Assembly: GCA_963575645.1 (NCBI GenBank)
Contig: OY754469.1
Coordinates: forward strand, 38,398,753-38,462,752
DNA length: 64,000 nucleotides
Reading direction: 5' to 3'
Origin: Xanthostigma xanthostigma
Taxonomy: Eukaryota; Arthropoda; Insecta; Raphidioptera; Raphidiidae
Under the pieces are notes generated by a model that worked only from the letters and a program-made list of their open reading frames with translations, did not search any database and was not told the origin of the DNA. This document shows positions 1 through 10,788 of this stretch, one piece after another. Position 1 is the first letter of the stretch; each line of letters starts with the position of its first letter. Both the position numbers and the translations under genes were made by a program.

Positions 1-17
1 TCGTGGCGCGTATTGTA

Positions 18-419
18 GTAGCTTCTAAATGTCTTCAAGATCGCTAGTTGCCAGACAAAAACTAGGTGGCATCGTATTACCTATTATAATATTTGATATA
101 AAATATTACTAATTTATTTTGTTTACTACTCAAGTCATTCATGCAACAAATTGTATTCAAATCTTGTGTAATGATTTGAAATTATTTAATATGCTGTGTA
201 GGTATACAATGTGCATTTAAATGTGTACTTAAAAGTATACAATGTGTTCGATCTATTTCGAACATTTATATACTAAATATTCCTGGAACGTCTTGTGTTG
301 GGTATTTGGATACTGTGATACTTTCTAGAATCTCGCATGGAGTACTCAGGTATTACATTTCAAAAAGTCTAAATATGAATTTTGCCCACTCTTATAAATA
401 ATAATAATTTTAATATAAG
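18..419. other. AT-rich non-coding stretch
   Basis: No gene or recognisable element seen. The first 17 bases (TCGTGGCGCGTATTGTA) resemble the right terminal repeat of the TIR element at 12094-12451, so the window probably opens at the end of another copy of that element. Confidence 0.4.
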
Positions 420-1137
420 CTCTAAAGCGGCCTACACACCTTGATACAAGCTGCAAGCAGGCATCGACTTTATGTTTCATGAAACTTGCATCAGTTGCAT
501 AAATGCCTACTTAAATCGAAACCTATTGCGATGCCTGAATCGACTCCATGTTCATGCAACACAAGAACAGTAGGTTAAGTTATTTTCTAGTCTAGGTATC
601 CTAGTGCTTGACGAATAAAATGAGGTACGTTTTGCCAACACCAGTTTTATTAGCAGTAGTTGAACTCTTTATACTCCATAAAAGAGAAAGGAAATCAAAA
701 AGGAAATGGTCAAAAAGATGGTTTATAGAATGAAAGCGTTATTCAAATGCAAATTTATTGGAAGAGCTAAAAGTACAGTTGTATTCCAATGACACGCATG
801 CAGATGATAAATGTTTATGAACTTTTCCCAAAATACACGACCACTTTCCATCCTACACACACAAACAACAAAGTAACCTCCAAAATGGCGCGGGAAATTA
901 AATTAATATCGTCTTGGCATCGACGCAATTCTACACACGCTGAAACTTGCATCAGCATCGCCGACTCGGCGTCGTGGCTCGCCGACCAAAATGGGATTCC
1001 AGACTCTGCATCGCTGCAAGCCGCAACTGATGCCAAATACGTGATTCAGTACTACACACACTGCTACTTGCATCATGAAACATAAGAGTCGATGCCTGCA
1101 TCGCAGCTTGTATCAAAGAGTGTAGGTCGCTTTAGAG
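420..1137. mobile_element. PIF/Harbinger-like TIR element (non-autonomous)
   Basis: The ends are imperfect inverted repeats of about 65 bp. The left end reads CTCTAAAGCGGCCTACAC and the right end is its near reverse complement (GTAGGTCGCTTTAGAG). Both arms continue with matching GATACAAGCTG, GGCATCGACT and ATGTTTCATG blocks. The subterminal regions are rich in GCATCG/TTGCATC words. A decayed transposase N-terminal fragment (620-820) supports the superfamily call. I cannot see a convincing 3-bp TSD: the flanks are AAG and TAG. Confidence 0.65.
620..820 (+). pseudogene. Decayed PIF/Harbinger transposase N-terminal fragment
   Basis: Reading from the ATG at 620 gives a hydrophobic stretch followed by KRERKSKRKWSKRWFIE, a TGA stop at 731-733, then KRYSNANLLEELKVQLYSND. 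The KRKW(S/W)xRxW...R..Y....LL.EL pattern is what insect PIF/Harbinger (DDE_Tnp_4 / HARBI1-like) proteins carry near their N-terminus, ahead of the catalytic domain. No catalytic residues are present and the frame closes soon afterwards, so it is a relic inside the TIR element at 420-1137. Family assignment rests on pattern recall, not a search. Confidence 0.5.
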
Positions 1138-1539
1138 TAGGTATACATTTTTAAGGTTATATTTTCAATTTACATAATTGTTACATCTCTGTCTGACAAA
1201 ATACCACTGAACGCGAATACAGAAATTTGAAAAACACATTTTTATACCGAAAATGACGGCTACTATTGCTCGCGCACATTCGAAAAGATTATAACGTCAT
1301 TTTACTTATATTTGTCAAAAACGTAGGCACGATATTGTTATTCACGATTAATTGTCATCTGTAACCATCAACTGACAGTTTTCAAAACTTTGAACAGCTT
1401 TTGGTGCAAAAATAACCTACCCGGTCTTCGATACCTTGATCAGAAAAGGTAGAAAAACCATAGAGATATAAGTAACTAGAGTACGATAATTCGTATACTT
1501 GCTATAAGTGAAAGTATTCTCAGTTAAGAGAGAGAACGT

Positions 1540-2095
1540 CAGTGGCGTAAATAACGTCCCCGCAGGCCCTGCGTTGCGGGGGGGGGGGGGGCGCCACAGC
1601 CAGGGGCGCTTTCAAATCCCTTGATGAAAATGATAAATTTTCGAAAAAAAGACTGCCGTGTGTTTCGAGAAAATCAAGCAATAATAAAATATTAATGCAC
1701 TTGCACAATGTTACTGTTACAAGTTAACATTTACAATAATAAATGAAAAATAATTTAATAATATGTGCCGAAATAAAAATTGAAGTCCCATACTTAAATT
1801 TGAACGTTAACTAACAATACTAATTTTCATGCTCGCTGAAGCCATTTTTGACTTCTTCGAAAGTCATTTCGTAGTCAAAGACAATGACTTTCGAAAAGGT
1901 TATAGACACGACTTCAGCGAGCATAAAAATCACGATATTTGCATGCAAACATATTATTTTAATAAACATTTCAATAAAAAAACGCGTACAAGTGACATTT
2001 TTCACCAAAAATATGAATGATGGAAACTGGTGCAAAATAGCAGGGCGCTTTCAAAATTCTGCGGGGGGGCGCACATACTTCTAGTTACGCCTCTG
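1540..2095. mobile_element. hAT-type MITE with 8-bp target duplication
   Basis: Terminal repeats are CAGTGGCGTAA (left) and TTACGCCTCTG (right). The flanks GAGAACGT (1532-1539) and GAGAACGC (2096-2103) match at 7 of 8 bases, as expected for hAT. G-runs sit just inside both ends (1577-1591 and 2061-2069). An internal inverted repeat around CTCGCTGAAG / CTTCAGCGAG spans about 1830-1923. There is no coding capacity; the short ORFs on both strands mirror the internal hairpin. Confidence 0.75.
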
Positions 2096-2103
2096 GAGAA
2101 CGC

Positions 2104-3241
2104 TGCAGAAAACCAGAAATTTGTTTACTCAAATCAGCATTGTCTTGTATCATTAGTTACGATAGAGATAAGGAACTGTTCTCTCTCTGAATTGCAGACA
2201 CCTTCACTGCTCTCTCGCGTACTCTATTGTAATATCAAAACCGTTCTACAAAATTTCATCTTTTAAAAATAACTTCATTGGCTCTTGGACCATAATTTTC
2301 CTGACATTTGTTATATCACGAATGTCAAAGCTTTCTTATATCCACAACAACGAAACCTCTTTAATTTTTATCCACGATGCAGCGCTTTCGTCATCAGTCA
2401 TAGACACGCAAGTGGGCCTTTTTGGACACATTTTCCGTTCACTCAGTATACACTAAACGTAATACAACAATAAAAAAGGGTGTTGATTGTTATTATTATA
2501 TTTATATACTTATGTATTTATCATCTATTAATTTGCAAACAGTGTTGCAATCAGTTTATTTCAGTTTTAAAGGCGTCGCGATTTCCAAATATTGCGTGGC
2601 TGGAGAAACATATTCTGTTTGGAATGGGTCATATGCATGATTTTTTTTATATTTTTAATAGATTATTTAGTCAACCATAATACGGAAAAAAATTGATAAT
2701 CATTTAAAAATGTAATATTATCATAAGAAAAAAAATATTAAATTCCACATTCAAAAATAGACAGTTTAAACAATCGGCCATGTTCGCGGGCTTATGTGAC
2801 GTCATGATATACGATGCATGCCAACCTTGATGTCAAATTGTCAATGTTCTAAATGAAGTTTATTTGTTGTTTTCTCTAAATACTGACATAATCTTACTGT
2901 GAGACGACATCGTCGTCATGGAAACTGTTGTTGATATATACTCTGACGTCACGATGCGTTTTGAGAATTCGAAAATAGCGCTTATTTTCTACATTTCTTT
3001 TTTATTATTTGTATTTTTTTCAGTGATTAGATTAATAAAATAACCATTACGTTATGATCAAGAACTAAAATATATTTCGAAATAAAAATTGTAACCAATT
3101 TGGAGTTTTATGCATATGACCTATTGAGTATAATTAATTGTGGCCACGAGAAAAGCGTGGACTGGAAGTCGGGTAATGCAGGGTAGGTACACTTTTAAAG
3201 GAACCAGATGCATTGTTGTGGAAGCTCAACAGATTGCGTTG
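2104..3241. other. Gene-free AT-rich stretch
   Basis: No coding region, RNA gene or clear repeat recognised. It contains scattered ORFs below 80 codons with no recognisable motif and several A/T homopolymer runs. Confidence 0.4.
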
Positions 3242-3795
3242 CCTCCCTGCCTCTTCTTCCGCCACTGTTAAACGATCACAGCACACTAATAGATTATCAA
3301 GTGGTCTACGAATTGGTTTTTCTTTGTTTGATAGTTTCTTTGTTAAGACCGCTACACACTAGTCTAGAAATACTGTTGGGACTTCTGCTGGCCGGCAGGC
3401 TGGCTACGAGGCTTGAAATGACGTCACAGCGGGCTCGGCTGCTGGCTCACAAGATGGATTTTAAAATTAGAACTGGGGCTGTTTTTCTTGCAAGGTCCTC
3501 TGCTTGCTCTGATCAAGAACCAATCAGGAAGCAGTATCTTCTCACGTGAGCGACATGAACAAACGCCCACAAACACTGTGCCATAGTGTGTGTTCTGTTC
3601 AGAGACATTAAATGTCCACTTTTGTTACCATTCTATCACTGCGCGCGCACTGAACCTACCTACAAAACAGGTTTTAAAAGACGTCTTGTGTGAAGGGAAC
3701 ACATAAAAGAATTCAAGGAAACTAGCGCTAGAAAACTATAGTAGTCAAATCTAGCAAGGAATCTAGCAGCAAATTCAGCCTCGTGTGCAGCGGCC
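3242..3795. repeat. Interspersed TIR repeat, family P (copy 1)
   Basis: From 3347 the unit starts GACCGCTACACAC and ends at 3795 with GTGTGCAGCGGCC, the inverted counterpart, with TTAA on both sides. The upstream part (CCTGCCTCTTCTTCCGCCAC, 3245-3346) recurs next to copy 2 at 10436, so the repeat extends beyond the TIR. Further pieces are at 31541-31780, 55610-55880 and 56530-56612. A partial inverted end follows at 3803-3844 (GCTGCACACGAGGCTGG). The 113-codon ORF inside is repeat sequence. Confidence 0.6.
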
Positions 3796-3844
3796 TTAAA
3801 GTTTGCTGCACACGAGGCTGGTTTTGCTGCTAGATTCGTATCTA

Positions 3845-4593
3845 GATTTAGAATATTAAAACAGGTCGTAGTGTCAAAACATTGCCGACTCCGACAATAT
3901 AGTGTATTTACTAATACACATGCAGTGTGACTTTATTTTGTTAATTTAAATTTGTTTTTAGACAAAATAAAGAATTTTACCCTTTTATACACCACTTAAA
4001 ACAATAATTATTTTCTTAATTGCAATATTATTGTCAATCTAACATCTACACCAAATTAAATACACCGTGTCTGCACAAACTAGTGTTTTCTTTAAAGTTG
4101 TATGTCCCCAGTCCTGTCGGAGCGATTTTATTCTAATTTTGGCAGCACATTCTAATCCTTACAAAGGGTTGAAATTCAAATTTTAAACGATTCTGAGACT
4201 TTTTTCGGTATTTTTGAGCTCAAAATTTTTTTTCAAGTCCTATAAATACTAAATGATGAATTCCAATATGCAGGCCAAATTTCGTTTAAATCGAAAAAAG
4301 TTTTGACCATTTCTTGTTAGAAGTCGGTGAAAAATTAAAAAAAAAATGATTTTTTATTTTTTTGTTACAAAAAAAATGTATCTAACCAGATTACCGCCTG
4401 GTAACATGGGTTTCCATAATCAGTACGGTGTTCAATAAAGAAAAATGAATCAGAATTGAATTCGAAACGACACGTCCTGTTCTAAAGCGAAAAATAATGG
4501 AATACAAATTAACAGAAAATGTGTCTTTTGTTTCAGATAGCAGCCTGTGATGAATCTACTTTGGTGAGTTTTTTTTTTACAATACCAACACCA
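3845..4593. other. Gene-free stretch
   Basis: AT-rich sequence with no gene recognised. The segment around 4190-4320 (TTTTGACCATTTC..., long A runs) resembles generic interspersed-repeat tails. Confidence 0.35.
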
Positions 4594-5047
4594 TATAAAT
4601 GGGGAATGGTACTAATTTAGGTCAAAATTCACTTTTCAGAATTTTACAGTTTTGTTTCGTTTTGAGATCCCCCGAATCCAAAAAACATATTTTTGGAAAA
4701 ACTCTGCGTCTGTTTGTATATGTTACGGTAAATGTAAACTCTTGGGAAATGTACACTTTTACCGTAAAATGTGCCGGGAAATGTGTACATTTGCCGCAAT
4801 ATCTACATTTAATGTACACATTCTCCGGCACATTTTACGGTAAAAGTGTACATTTCCCAAGAGTTTACATTTACCGTAACATATACATACGATACAGGTC
4901 AAACAGCTGAACGGATTGAAACCAAATTTTAGGAGGATTTTTGATATGCAAATATGAAAGGCCTTATTCTTTTTGGGGAAAATCGGCGCATGCACAAAAG
5001 AGATATATGCTATAACGTTGTTTTTTATATAATAATGGTATACTTTG
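4594..5047 (+). repeat. Interspersed repeat, family Y (copy 1) with an inserted hairpin
   Basis: It shares GGGGAATGGTACTA, AAAAAACATATTTTTG, GAACGGATTGAAACCAAATT-type words and TATAATAATGGTATACTT with 34788-35040 and, inverted, with 32697-32945. A 171-bp palindrome (4716-4886) interrupts it where the other copies are continuous. Confidence 0.6.
4716..4886. mobile_element. 171-bp palindromic insertion (foldback MITE)
   Basis: The left arm GTATATGTTACGGTAAATG is mirrored by CATTTACCGTAACATATAC on the right; arms are about 75 bp and nearly perfect. Because of the palindrome the two strands encode almost the same short peptides, which are not genes. Confidence 0.7.
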
Positions 5048-5239
5048 AATAACGGTTTACTATTCTATTTATTTTTTTAAGAAAGTTTTGTTAAGAATTT
5101 TTTTTCTAAACTTTATAGTTTCGGAAATATTTTGAAAATGAAAAAATCAGCTGTTTTTTCGTTTTGTAGATCTGTCAGAAAGAAATTAGGTAAATATGCT
5201 TTCATAGGTAACTATACCAACGAATAACAAAATATTTAA

Positions 5240-5780
5240 TACTAGCCGTTACCCGCGTCTTTGCACGCGATTTCTTTATTATACCTACTATATCTATTTT
5301 TTAAGTAGGAATGATCCGCACCGCGCCGCCCAATTGGCTGAAATTTTTATTTTGTATTTTCCATTAAAAAACACTTACTATCTTAACAAACACACGTTTA
5401 AAAATATTTTTTGCTAAGCGTTGCTAAAATATAACCTTGATATATGATAAGTCGATATAATTATGCAAACAAAATTTAATTGTACTTAACTATCATTTTT
5501 TTGCAAAAAAAAGTTAAACAAGAAATAAAAATTCGCGTGTTCTAGTTTTTTTTTTGTCTTCTATTAAATATAAACAAAACGTACTGACTTCTGCTTATTA
5601 TTTCTATGTTTAGGGAAATTGAAAAATATAAATAAACATTATTTATTTATAACAAAACTTAATGTTTTATTGAAACTAAACAGGTGTAGCGATGATGCAA
5701 CATTTAATTGCATTAATCCGCTGGTTGTTTAGTATATCGATGACTATATCATATTATATGATAATTAGAAGATTATAGTC
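5240..5780. other. Gene-free stretch with an interspersed-repeat head
   Basis: At 5243 the sequence CTAGCCGTTACCCGCGTC begins a short interspersed repeat of the CTAGC(N)G..CCCG type seen again at 25913 and 31127. Otherwise it is AT-rich with no gene. Confidence 0.4.
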
Positions 5781-6364
5781 AGAGTGCCCGTCGGTAAAAA
5801 TTTTATTGATACATACTCTCCCCAAACTTTGTATATGGCTTCATTAGGCCTAGTCTGACACCTATTTCCTCTATGACTTTTCTTGATTTTGCAGGGGCGT
5901 TTTCCCTCTAAACTTTCCGAAAGATGTCGTTTTGACGACATGTAAAAATTTATAGGTACTGTTGTCTGTTTGGTTTTTTAATTGGATAGCTTAAAAACTT
6001 CAACCAAAATGCTAAAATAATGTTCTCGTACAAATAACATGAACCATTTAAAATGTCTGACACCTCGAATCTGTTCGACATATTCGAAGTGTCAGACATT
6101 TTAAATGGTTCATGTTATTTGTCAGAGAACGTTATTTTAGCGTTTTGGTTGAAGTTTTTAAGCTATCTTATTAAAAAAACAAACAGTATCTATAAATTTT
6201 TACATGTCGTCAAAACGACATCTTTCGGAAAGTTTAGAGGGAAAACGCCCCTGCAAAATCAAGAAAAGTCATAGAGGAAATAGGTGTCAGACTAGGCCTA
6301 ATGAAGCCATATACAAAGTTTGGGGAGAGTATGTGTCAGTAAAATTTTTACCGACGGGCACTCT
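5781..6364. mobile_element. Large foldback element, near-perfect 584-bp palindrome
   Basis: It starts AGAGTGCCCGTCGGTAAAAA and ends with the inverted form TTTTTACCGACGGGCACTCT. The two arms (about 285 bp each) pair along almost their whole length around a centre near 6072 (GTGTCAGAC / GTCTGACAC). The 73-codon ORF across the centre is a by-product. No transposase sequence seen. Confidence 0.85.
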
Positions 6365-6545
6365 ATTATACCCACTTGGCTGAAATACTAAAAATGATGT
6401 TACATAGTGATATTATATACTGAAAACATTATTTCGATATCTTTAAATTCAATTCGACTAGTGCTGGGTTGCAGAAAGGATCGTCAAAAAAATTGATTTG
6501 ACAATAACCTTACATTGTGATCATACATCAGGAGCAGTCTAAATT

Positions 6546-7020
6546 CAGTGCCGATTAACCTGTAAGCAAAGTAAGCAATTGCTTAGGGCATCACGTCTCA
6601 GGAGCACAAGAAGCACAACTCATAAATGAAAAATACCTCACTAAACCGTGTCAACAATTTTTTTTTATTTTTGTCATGTTCTCAAAAATTTAATCTACTG
6701 ATATGTATTTAGAAGTATAAAAGTTAAAAATAAATTATAATTTATTTTTTGAAAATTAAAACAAAATAAACATTATTTCTTAAGGGTTCAATTTTTTAAT
6801 TTTAAAGTTTGGAAACTTTTTTTCTATTGAAAGGTCCAATTTTATAGACAGCCAAATTTTCAATGAGAGCATTGATTGTAAAATTCAATTTTTTCCTAAA
6901 AATCTAGGTTTTTTAACTTTTTTCTATCAATTTGAATTTTTTTTATAAACGGAACATATTAGAGATGGGGCCCATTAGCAAGAAATGCTTAGGGCATCAA
7001 GGAGTCTTAATCCGGCACTG
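6546..7020. mobile_element. hAT-like MITE, CAGTGCCGGATTAA family (copy 1)
   Basis: Left end CAGTGCCGATTAACC, right end TTAATCCGGCACTG. The subterminal GCTTAGGGCATCA is present at both ends in inverted orientation. Flanks AGTCTAAATT and AGTCTAATGT look like an 8-bp duplication with one extra base on the left. The interior is AT-rich and non-coding. A second copy is at 8364-8735 and an end fragment at 42050-42141. Confidence 0.65.
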
Positions 7021-7189
7021 AGTCTAATGTCCTATTCAAACTCTTTGTCTCTTTGTCATCTACAACATTAGATTGTACCCACACAAAAACAAAATAATGT
7101 TTTACATAGAATAAGACCGCTTTTCAAGCTAATTTTTGTACAAAATGCGTAGAAACAAGTTGTATTGGAGTGGAAACTGCAATACAAAA

Positions 7190-7330
7190 AACGGCCAAGT
7201 GCGAGTCGGACTCGCGCTCCCAGGGTTCCGTACAAACTTGTAGGTATGTAAATAGTTCGTCCATCACGGGACTCGAACCTCGAAGGTTTTTCCCGCTTAG
7301 CTGTTGGAAAACTGTTGTCCCCGTACATCG
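7190..7330 (+). repeat. Interspersed repeat of the GGCCAAGTGCGAGTCGGACT type
   Basis: Contains CGGCCAAGTGCGAGTCGGAC followed by AGGGTTCCGTAC, a head shared by a very common insect (notably lepidopteran) interspersed repeat. Related tails ending in GGAACCCTAAAAA occur at 16830-16890 and 45150-45170. A 86-codon minus ORF here is spurious. Confidence 0.55.
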
Positions 7331-7385
7331 ATTAAATTAAGTTGTCAATTTTTTTTTTAAGTTATGAAGTGCAAAGGTTGAAGAT

Positions 7386-7850
7386 ACCTATTTATAACGT
7401 CCTTCGTTATAACGAAAAACTCCCTATAACGTAGAAATTTTTACAATTTGGTTGGTTTACCTAAAAACCCATACTATAGCGCAACAGCCATTCTCTATTA
7501 CGAAGAAATATGTTCATATTTAGGCGTCAGCAAATATTTACAGACGTAAAGAGGACGATTCTGAACCATCACCAACTATTCAACAAGCACTTAATGCCGC
7601 CAAATTATCGAAAAATTCCTATTGTTTAATGAAGATGATTCCACCACATGCATAAGATACTTAATAAAATACAAAACAAATATTAGCATAACAAAAAACG
7701 TCAAGCAAAGTTAAAAGACTATATATGTTTGGAATAAATTAATTAGGTGAAATTTGGTTATTTTTCTTTCTTCCCTCCATATAACGAGCACTCTTTATAA
7801 CGAAAAAAAATGTTCGGTCCGTTAAGATTCGTTATAAAGAGGTTACACTG
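7386..7850. mobile_element. pogo/Tigger-like non-autonomous element (copy 1)
   Basis: The right end GTTATAAAGAGGTTACACTG is followed by TA. The left end is degraded (ACCTATTTATAACG). The interior matches 42762-43233 along most of its length, including the decayed transposase C-terminus (LSKNSY/..KFLLFNEDDST region). The CAGTGTAACCTCTTTATAACG terminus and TA target are typical of the pogo branch of Tc1/mariner. Confidence 0.65.
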
Positions 7851-8040
7851 TATAAAAAACTATGTACTTAATTGTAAAAAAAACATTTCTTTGTCCAATT
7901 GGCTGGAGTTTTTCTTTATTATCACAACAAAGCTTTGCAGGTGTAAAATTTCATAAATTATGAAATTCGAGTTAATCGGTAACTCTTAAACAACAATATT
8001 GTTGATACATCTTATTTCTGTTTACTACCACATTTCTCAC

Positions 8041-8067
8041 AATAATAATAATAATAATAATAATAAT
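8041..8067. repeat. (AAT)n microsatellite
   Basis: About nine AAT/ATA units in an uninterrupted run. Confidence 0.9.
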
Positions 8068-8363
8068 CGTATAATATTTCAGTTATCAGATAGCGCTAAT
8101 TTAGTTTTATCGCTATTGATATAAAATAATATTAAATTACACTTTGTTTATTTAATTGAAATGATAAAAACAACTGCGAATCAGCTTACCAGAGCGTTTT
8201 TACCCGACTACGGCGAAGCTAAAAAGGAGCATTTATTTTTTAGCAGGTCTCTAGTATGTGTCAACTGACATATTGGCATTGGCGTAGCAAGAGGGAGGGG
8301 GGGGCAGGTGGGCCTGGCCTACCCTACAATATTAATTGTTCACATACAACTATAACAAGATAA

Positions 8364-8735
8364 ATCTACACAACTCAGAAATGAAAAGTACCTCATTAAA
8401 CCGTGTCAACAATTTTTTTTTTATTTTTGTCATGTTCTCAAAAACTTAATCTACTGATATGTATTTAGAAGTATAAAAGTTAAAAATAAATTATAATTTA
8501 TTTTTGAAAATGAAAACTAAAAACGAAAAAAAAACATTAGTTCAATTTTGCTAATTTTATAGACAGCCAAATTTTCAATGGGAGCATTGATTGTAAAATT
8601 CAATTTTTTTCTTAAAAATCTATGTTTTTTAACTTTTTTCCATCAATTTGATTTTTTTTATAAACTGAACATATTAGAGATGGGGCCCATAAGCAAGAAA
8701 TGCTTAGGGCATCAAGGAGTCTTAATCCGGCACTG
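8364..8735. mobile_element. hAT-like MITE, CAGTGCCGGATTAA family (copy 2, left end replaced)
   Basis: It matches copy 1 closely from ACTCAGAAATGAAAAGTACC to the right terminus TTAATCCGGCACTG. The left end is missing. In its place (8279-8330) stands GGCGTAGCAAGAGGGAGGGG with a G-run, which looks like the left end of a hAT element of the GGCGTA family. Confidence 0.55.
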
Positions 8736-8739
8736 AGAA

Positions 8740-9239
8740 TAATGCTTTATGAACCACTTTACATGCTTACATACATGCGTGTAAAGCAGCTATTTTATGG
8801 GAGGTATGAGAAAAAGTTGGTTTACAAAATGCGTTTATGAGTGAGGAATTACACTGTTCAAAATTATCAAATTTTTATATGCGGGACGACTTACGATTGC
8901 AATAGAAATTTAAATACGCAACTACACCAGGAAGTAATATAATATTATATTTTCTTTGTGAACAAAAGTTAATGCAGCTCATAATATAGCGTACAAAATA
9001 CATTATCCAATACAAGATCAGTCATAAAAAAATTTCCTGGAAATACAAAGTAGGCCTAAACTCTATATAGCGAAATTGAATTATTTAATGTAAGGAAACA
9101 ATTTCACCTTTGATTCACTCATAGCTCTCACTACTGTAATGGTTCACATCTAGCGTTAACTAATATAATTGGCTCTCGCATGATGTGAAAAAATCAGTTA
9201 CCAATGCTATAAATATTAGAATGATAGTTTGATAGTTTG
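8740..9239. other. Gene-free stretch
   Basis: No gene seen. AAACTCTATATAGCGA near 9058 resembles a pogo-type terminus like that at 34680, but no partner end is visible. Confidence 0.35.
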
Positions 9240-9312
9240 TGTCACTGTAGTGTAATGCAACACAGTCCGCCGCGAGAGTGGAAAGATTCGGGGTTCGTAT
9301 CCCGACGGTGAC
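9240..9312 (+). repeat. tRNA-like sequence (SINE head or tRNA relic)
   Basis: The terminal TGTCAC pairs with GTGACA, and a B-box-like GGGTTCGTATCCC sits at the expected place. The anticodon arm does not fold cleanly, so this is not called as a functional tRNA. The minus-strand ORF reading VGIRTPNLS is the usual spurious translation of such sequences. Confidence 0.45.
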
Positions 9313-9431
9313 ATTGTTTGAAAAAAATAAACTAATTTTTCTATGTTGATAGCATTGTAACAATGGGTGTTTCTTAACAATTGTAGCAAACAGTAGCTAC
9401 TATAAACACAAAATATAAAATTAATACATTA

Positions 9432-9471
9432 TTTATTGAAGAGTTCTAATCAGACGTTAATCAAAGATTTG
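9432..9471 (+). repeat. End fragment of the inverted-arm element family E
   Basis: ATTTATTGAAGAGTTCTAAT and CAGACGTTAATCAAAGATTTG match the tail of the family E elements at 32322, 37536, 46262, 57451 and 62941. Only the last 40 bp are present. Confidence 0.55.
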
Positions 9472-9701
9472 AAAATTATTATAATCTGTTAACTTTATTT
9501 GTCGTTTTTTTTCTCTCTGTCAGTATTTTAATTGTAGGCATTAGATTAGATTAGATTTATTTGGGGTGATAAGACACTTGATATCTCACAAACACTGCGA
9601 CCTAAAAGATCTTTTGTGCATCCCCTAATAGTATTATTCCCAGTCTAGTAGAATACTTTTTATGAACCTTATTACCTTACTGGGGGCTGCTCTTCATAAT
9701 A

Positions 9702-9766
9702 TTAACAGGCCTTTTCCAAAGCCTGAGAACATATTATGTCCTCAGGCTTTGGAAAAGGCCTGTTAA
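9702..9766. repeat. Perfect 26-bp inverted duplication (hairpin)
   Basis: TTAACAGGCCTTTTCCAAAG... at 9702-9727 is exactly mirrored at 9741-9766, with a 13-base loop. The right arm joins directly to the decayed non-LTR coding fragment, so the left arm seems to be an inverted copy of its end. Confidence 0.8.
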
Positions 9767-9769
9767 GAT

Positions 9770-9912
9770 ATAGCCTTTTGGAGAGCACTGCTTCACATTC
9801 ACATAGAATGTGTTCAGCAGTTTCTTTTGCTTCTTTACAGAAGCGACAGTTATCATCTTGGGCTTTACCCATTTTTGAGAGATGGTATCTCAGAGGGCAG
9901 AGTCCTGTCAGT
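9770..9912 (-). pseudogene. Non-LTR retrotransposon C-terminal fragment (RNase H/zinc region)
   Basis: On the minus strand the sequence reads LCPLRYHLSKMGKAQ, then CRFCKEAKETAEHILCECEA. The CxxC....ET..H.LC.C pattern is the conserved C-terminal Cys/His motif of jockey/R1-type ORF2 proteins, downstream of the reverse transcriptase and RNase H. Nothing upstream (RT) is preserved here. It is a short relic, followed without a gap by a pogo relic at 9918. Confidence 0.65.
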
Positions 9913-9917
9913 ATTTT

Positions 9918-10130
9918 CAGTTAATTGAAGGTATATTTCGTAATATTTTATTCATATCTTGGGATATGGTGGGATCTTCCTCGTTAAATAAAAAGAATTT
10001 TTCTAATCATTTTGCGGCATGCAGAGTTTGTTCAACGCTTGGTGGTGGCTCAAGATCCTCCACTTCTTCATCTTCATCATCTTGTTCCTCCTCATTTTCC
10101 TCCCATTATGACGTATTGTCAGCCCCGAAT
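9918..10130 (-). pseudogene. pogo/Tigger-like transposase C-terminal relic
   Basis: On the minus strand an acidic run (EENEEEQDDEDEEVEDLE) is followed by PPPSVEQTLHAAK, an in-frame TGA, then LEKFFLFNEEDPTISQDM, ending at a TGA complementary to 9918-9920. The same layout, acidic linker then A..A..LEKF.LFNEDD, is found in the relics at 42935-43050 and 7560-7640. This region lies after the DDE catalytic domain in pogo-type transposases. No catalytic core is present. Confidence 0.55.
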
Positions 10131-10435
10131 CGAGAGAGCTATAACCGTTTTTTAGCGAAGGAAAAGGTTTTGAGATGAAAACTGCAGGGGATATTTATAG
10201 ATAGCGTATATTCTTTCCTGGATAGTGTATGGCCGCATCGGTTATATTAAAAGAAAAGTTTTGAACAGTCATTTATGCCGATCCCTGTTCGACATACACG
10301 ATTATGATAATAATGTATTGCAATAGATATTATGTACAAAAATAAACATCGTCCTTCTTAATGATTATCATGTACGTACGCAATAATATGTAGATTACCT
10401 ATTGAAATATACGTGCTTTAAAACAATATTACCTA

Positions 10436-10788
10436 CTCCCTGCCTCTTCTTCCGCCACTGTTAAACGATCACAGCACACTAATAGATTATCAAGTAGTCT
10501 ACGAATTGGTTTTTCTTTGTTTGATAGTTTCTTTGTTAAGGCCGCTGCACACGAGGCTAGAAACACTGCTGGGACTTCTGCTGGCCGGCAGGCTGGGTAC
10601 TAAGCTGGTAGTGACACCTGATGCTAGCTCACAAGATAGATTTTAAAATTAGAACAGAAGCTATTTTTCTTGCTAGGTCGTCTGCTAGGTATGAGCAAGT
10701 ACCAATCAGGAAGCAGTCTCTTGCCACGTGGGCGACATGAACAAATGCCTACAAACAAACACTGGGCAATAGCAGAGATGCCATAGTG
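10436..10788. repeat. Family P repeat (copy 2), interrupted by a hAT element
   Basis: Nearly identical to 3242-3590, including CCTGCCTCTTCTTCCGCCAC and GGCCGCTGCACACGAGGCT. It is cut at CCATAGTG by the hAT element at 10789-11441, and a few bases of P (CCATAGTGTGT) resume at 11442. Confidence 0.65.

Noticed and set aside
3208-3549. 113-codon ORF on the plus strand
   Set aside because: It lies in interspersed repeat P. Copy 2 at 10436 does not keep the frame.
3343-3799. piggyBac-type TTAA insertion for repeat P
   Set aside because: TTAA flanks both ends, but copy 2 shares the sequence upstream of the TTAA, so the repeat boundary is further out, and the termini do not look like piggyBac.
9160-9363. 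Minus ORF with VGIRTPNLS
   Set aside because: Classic spurious translation of a tRNA-like B box.
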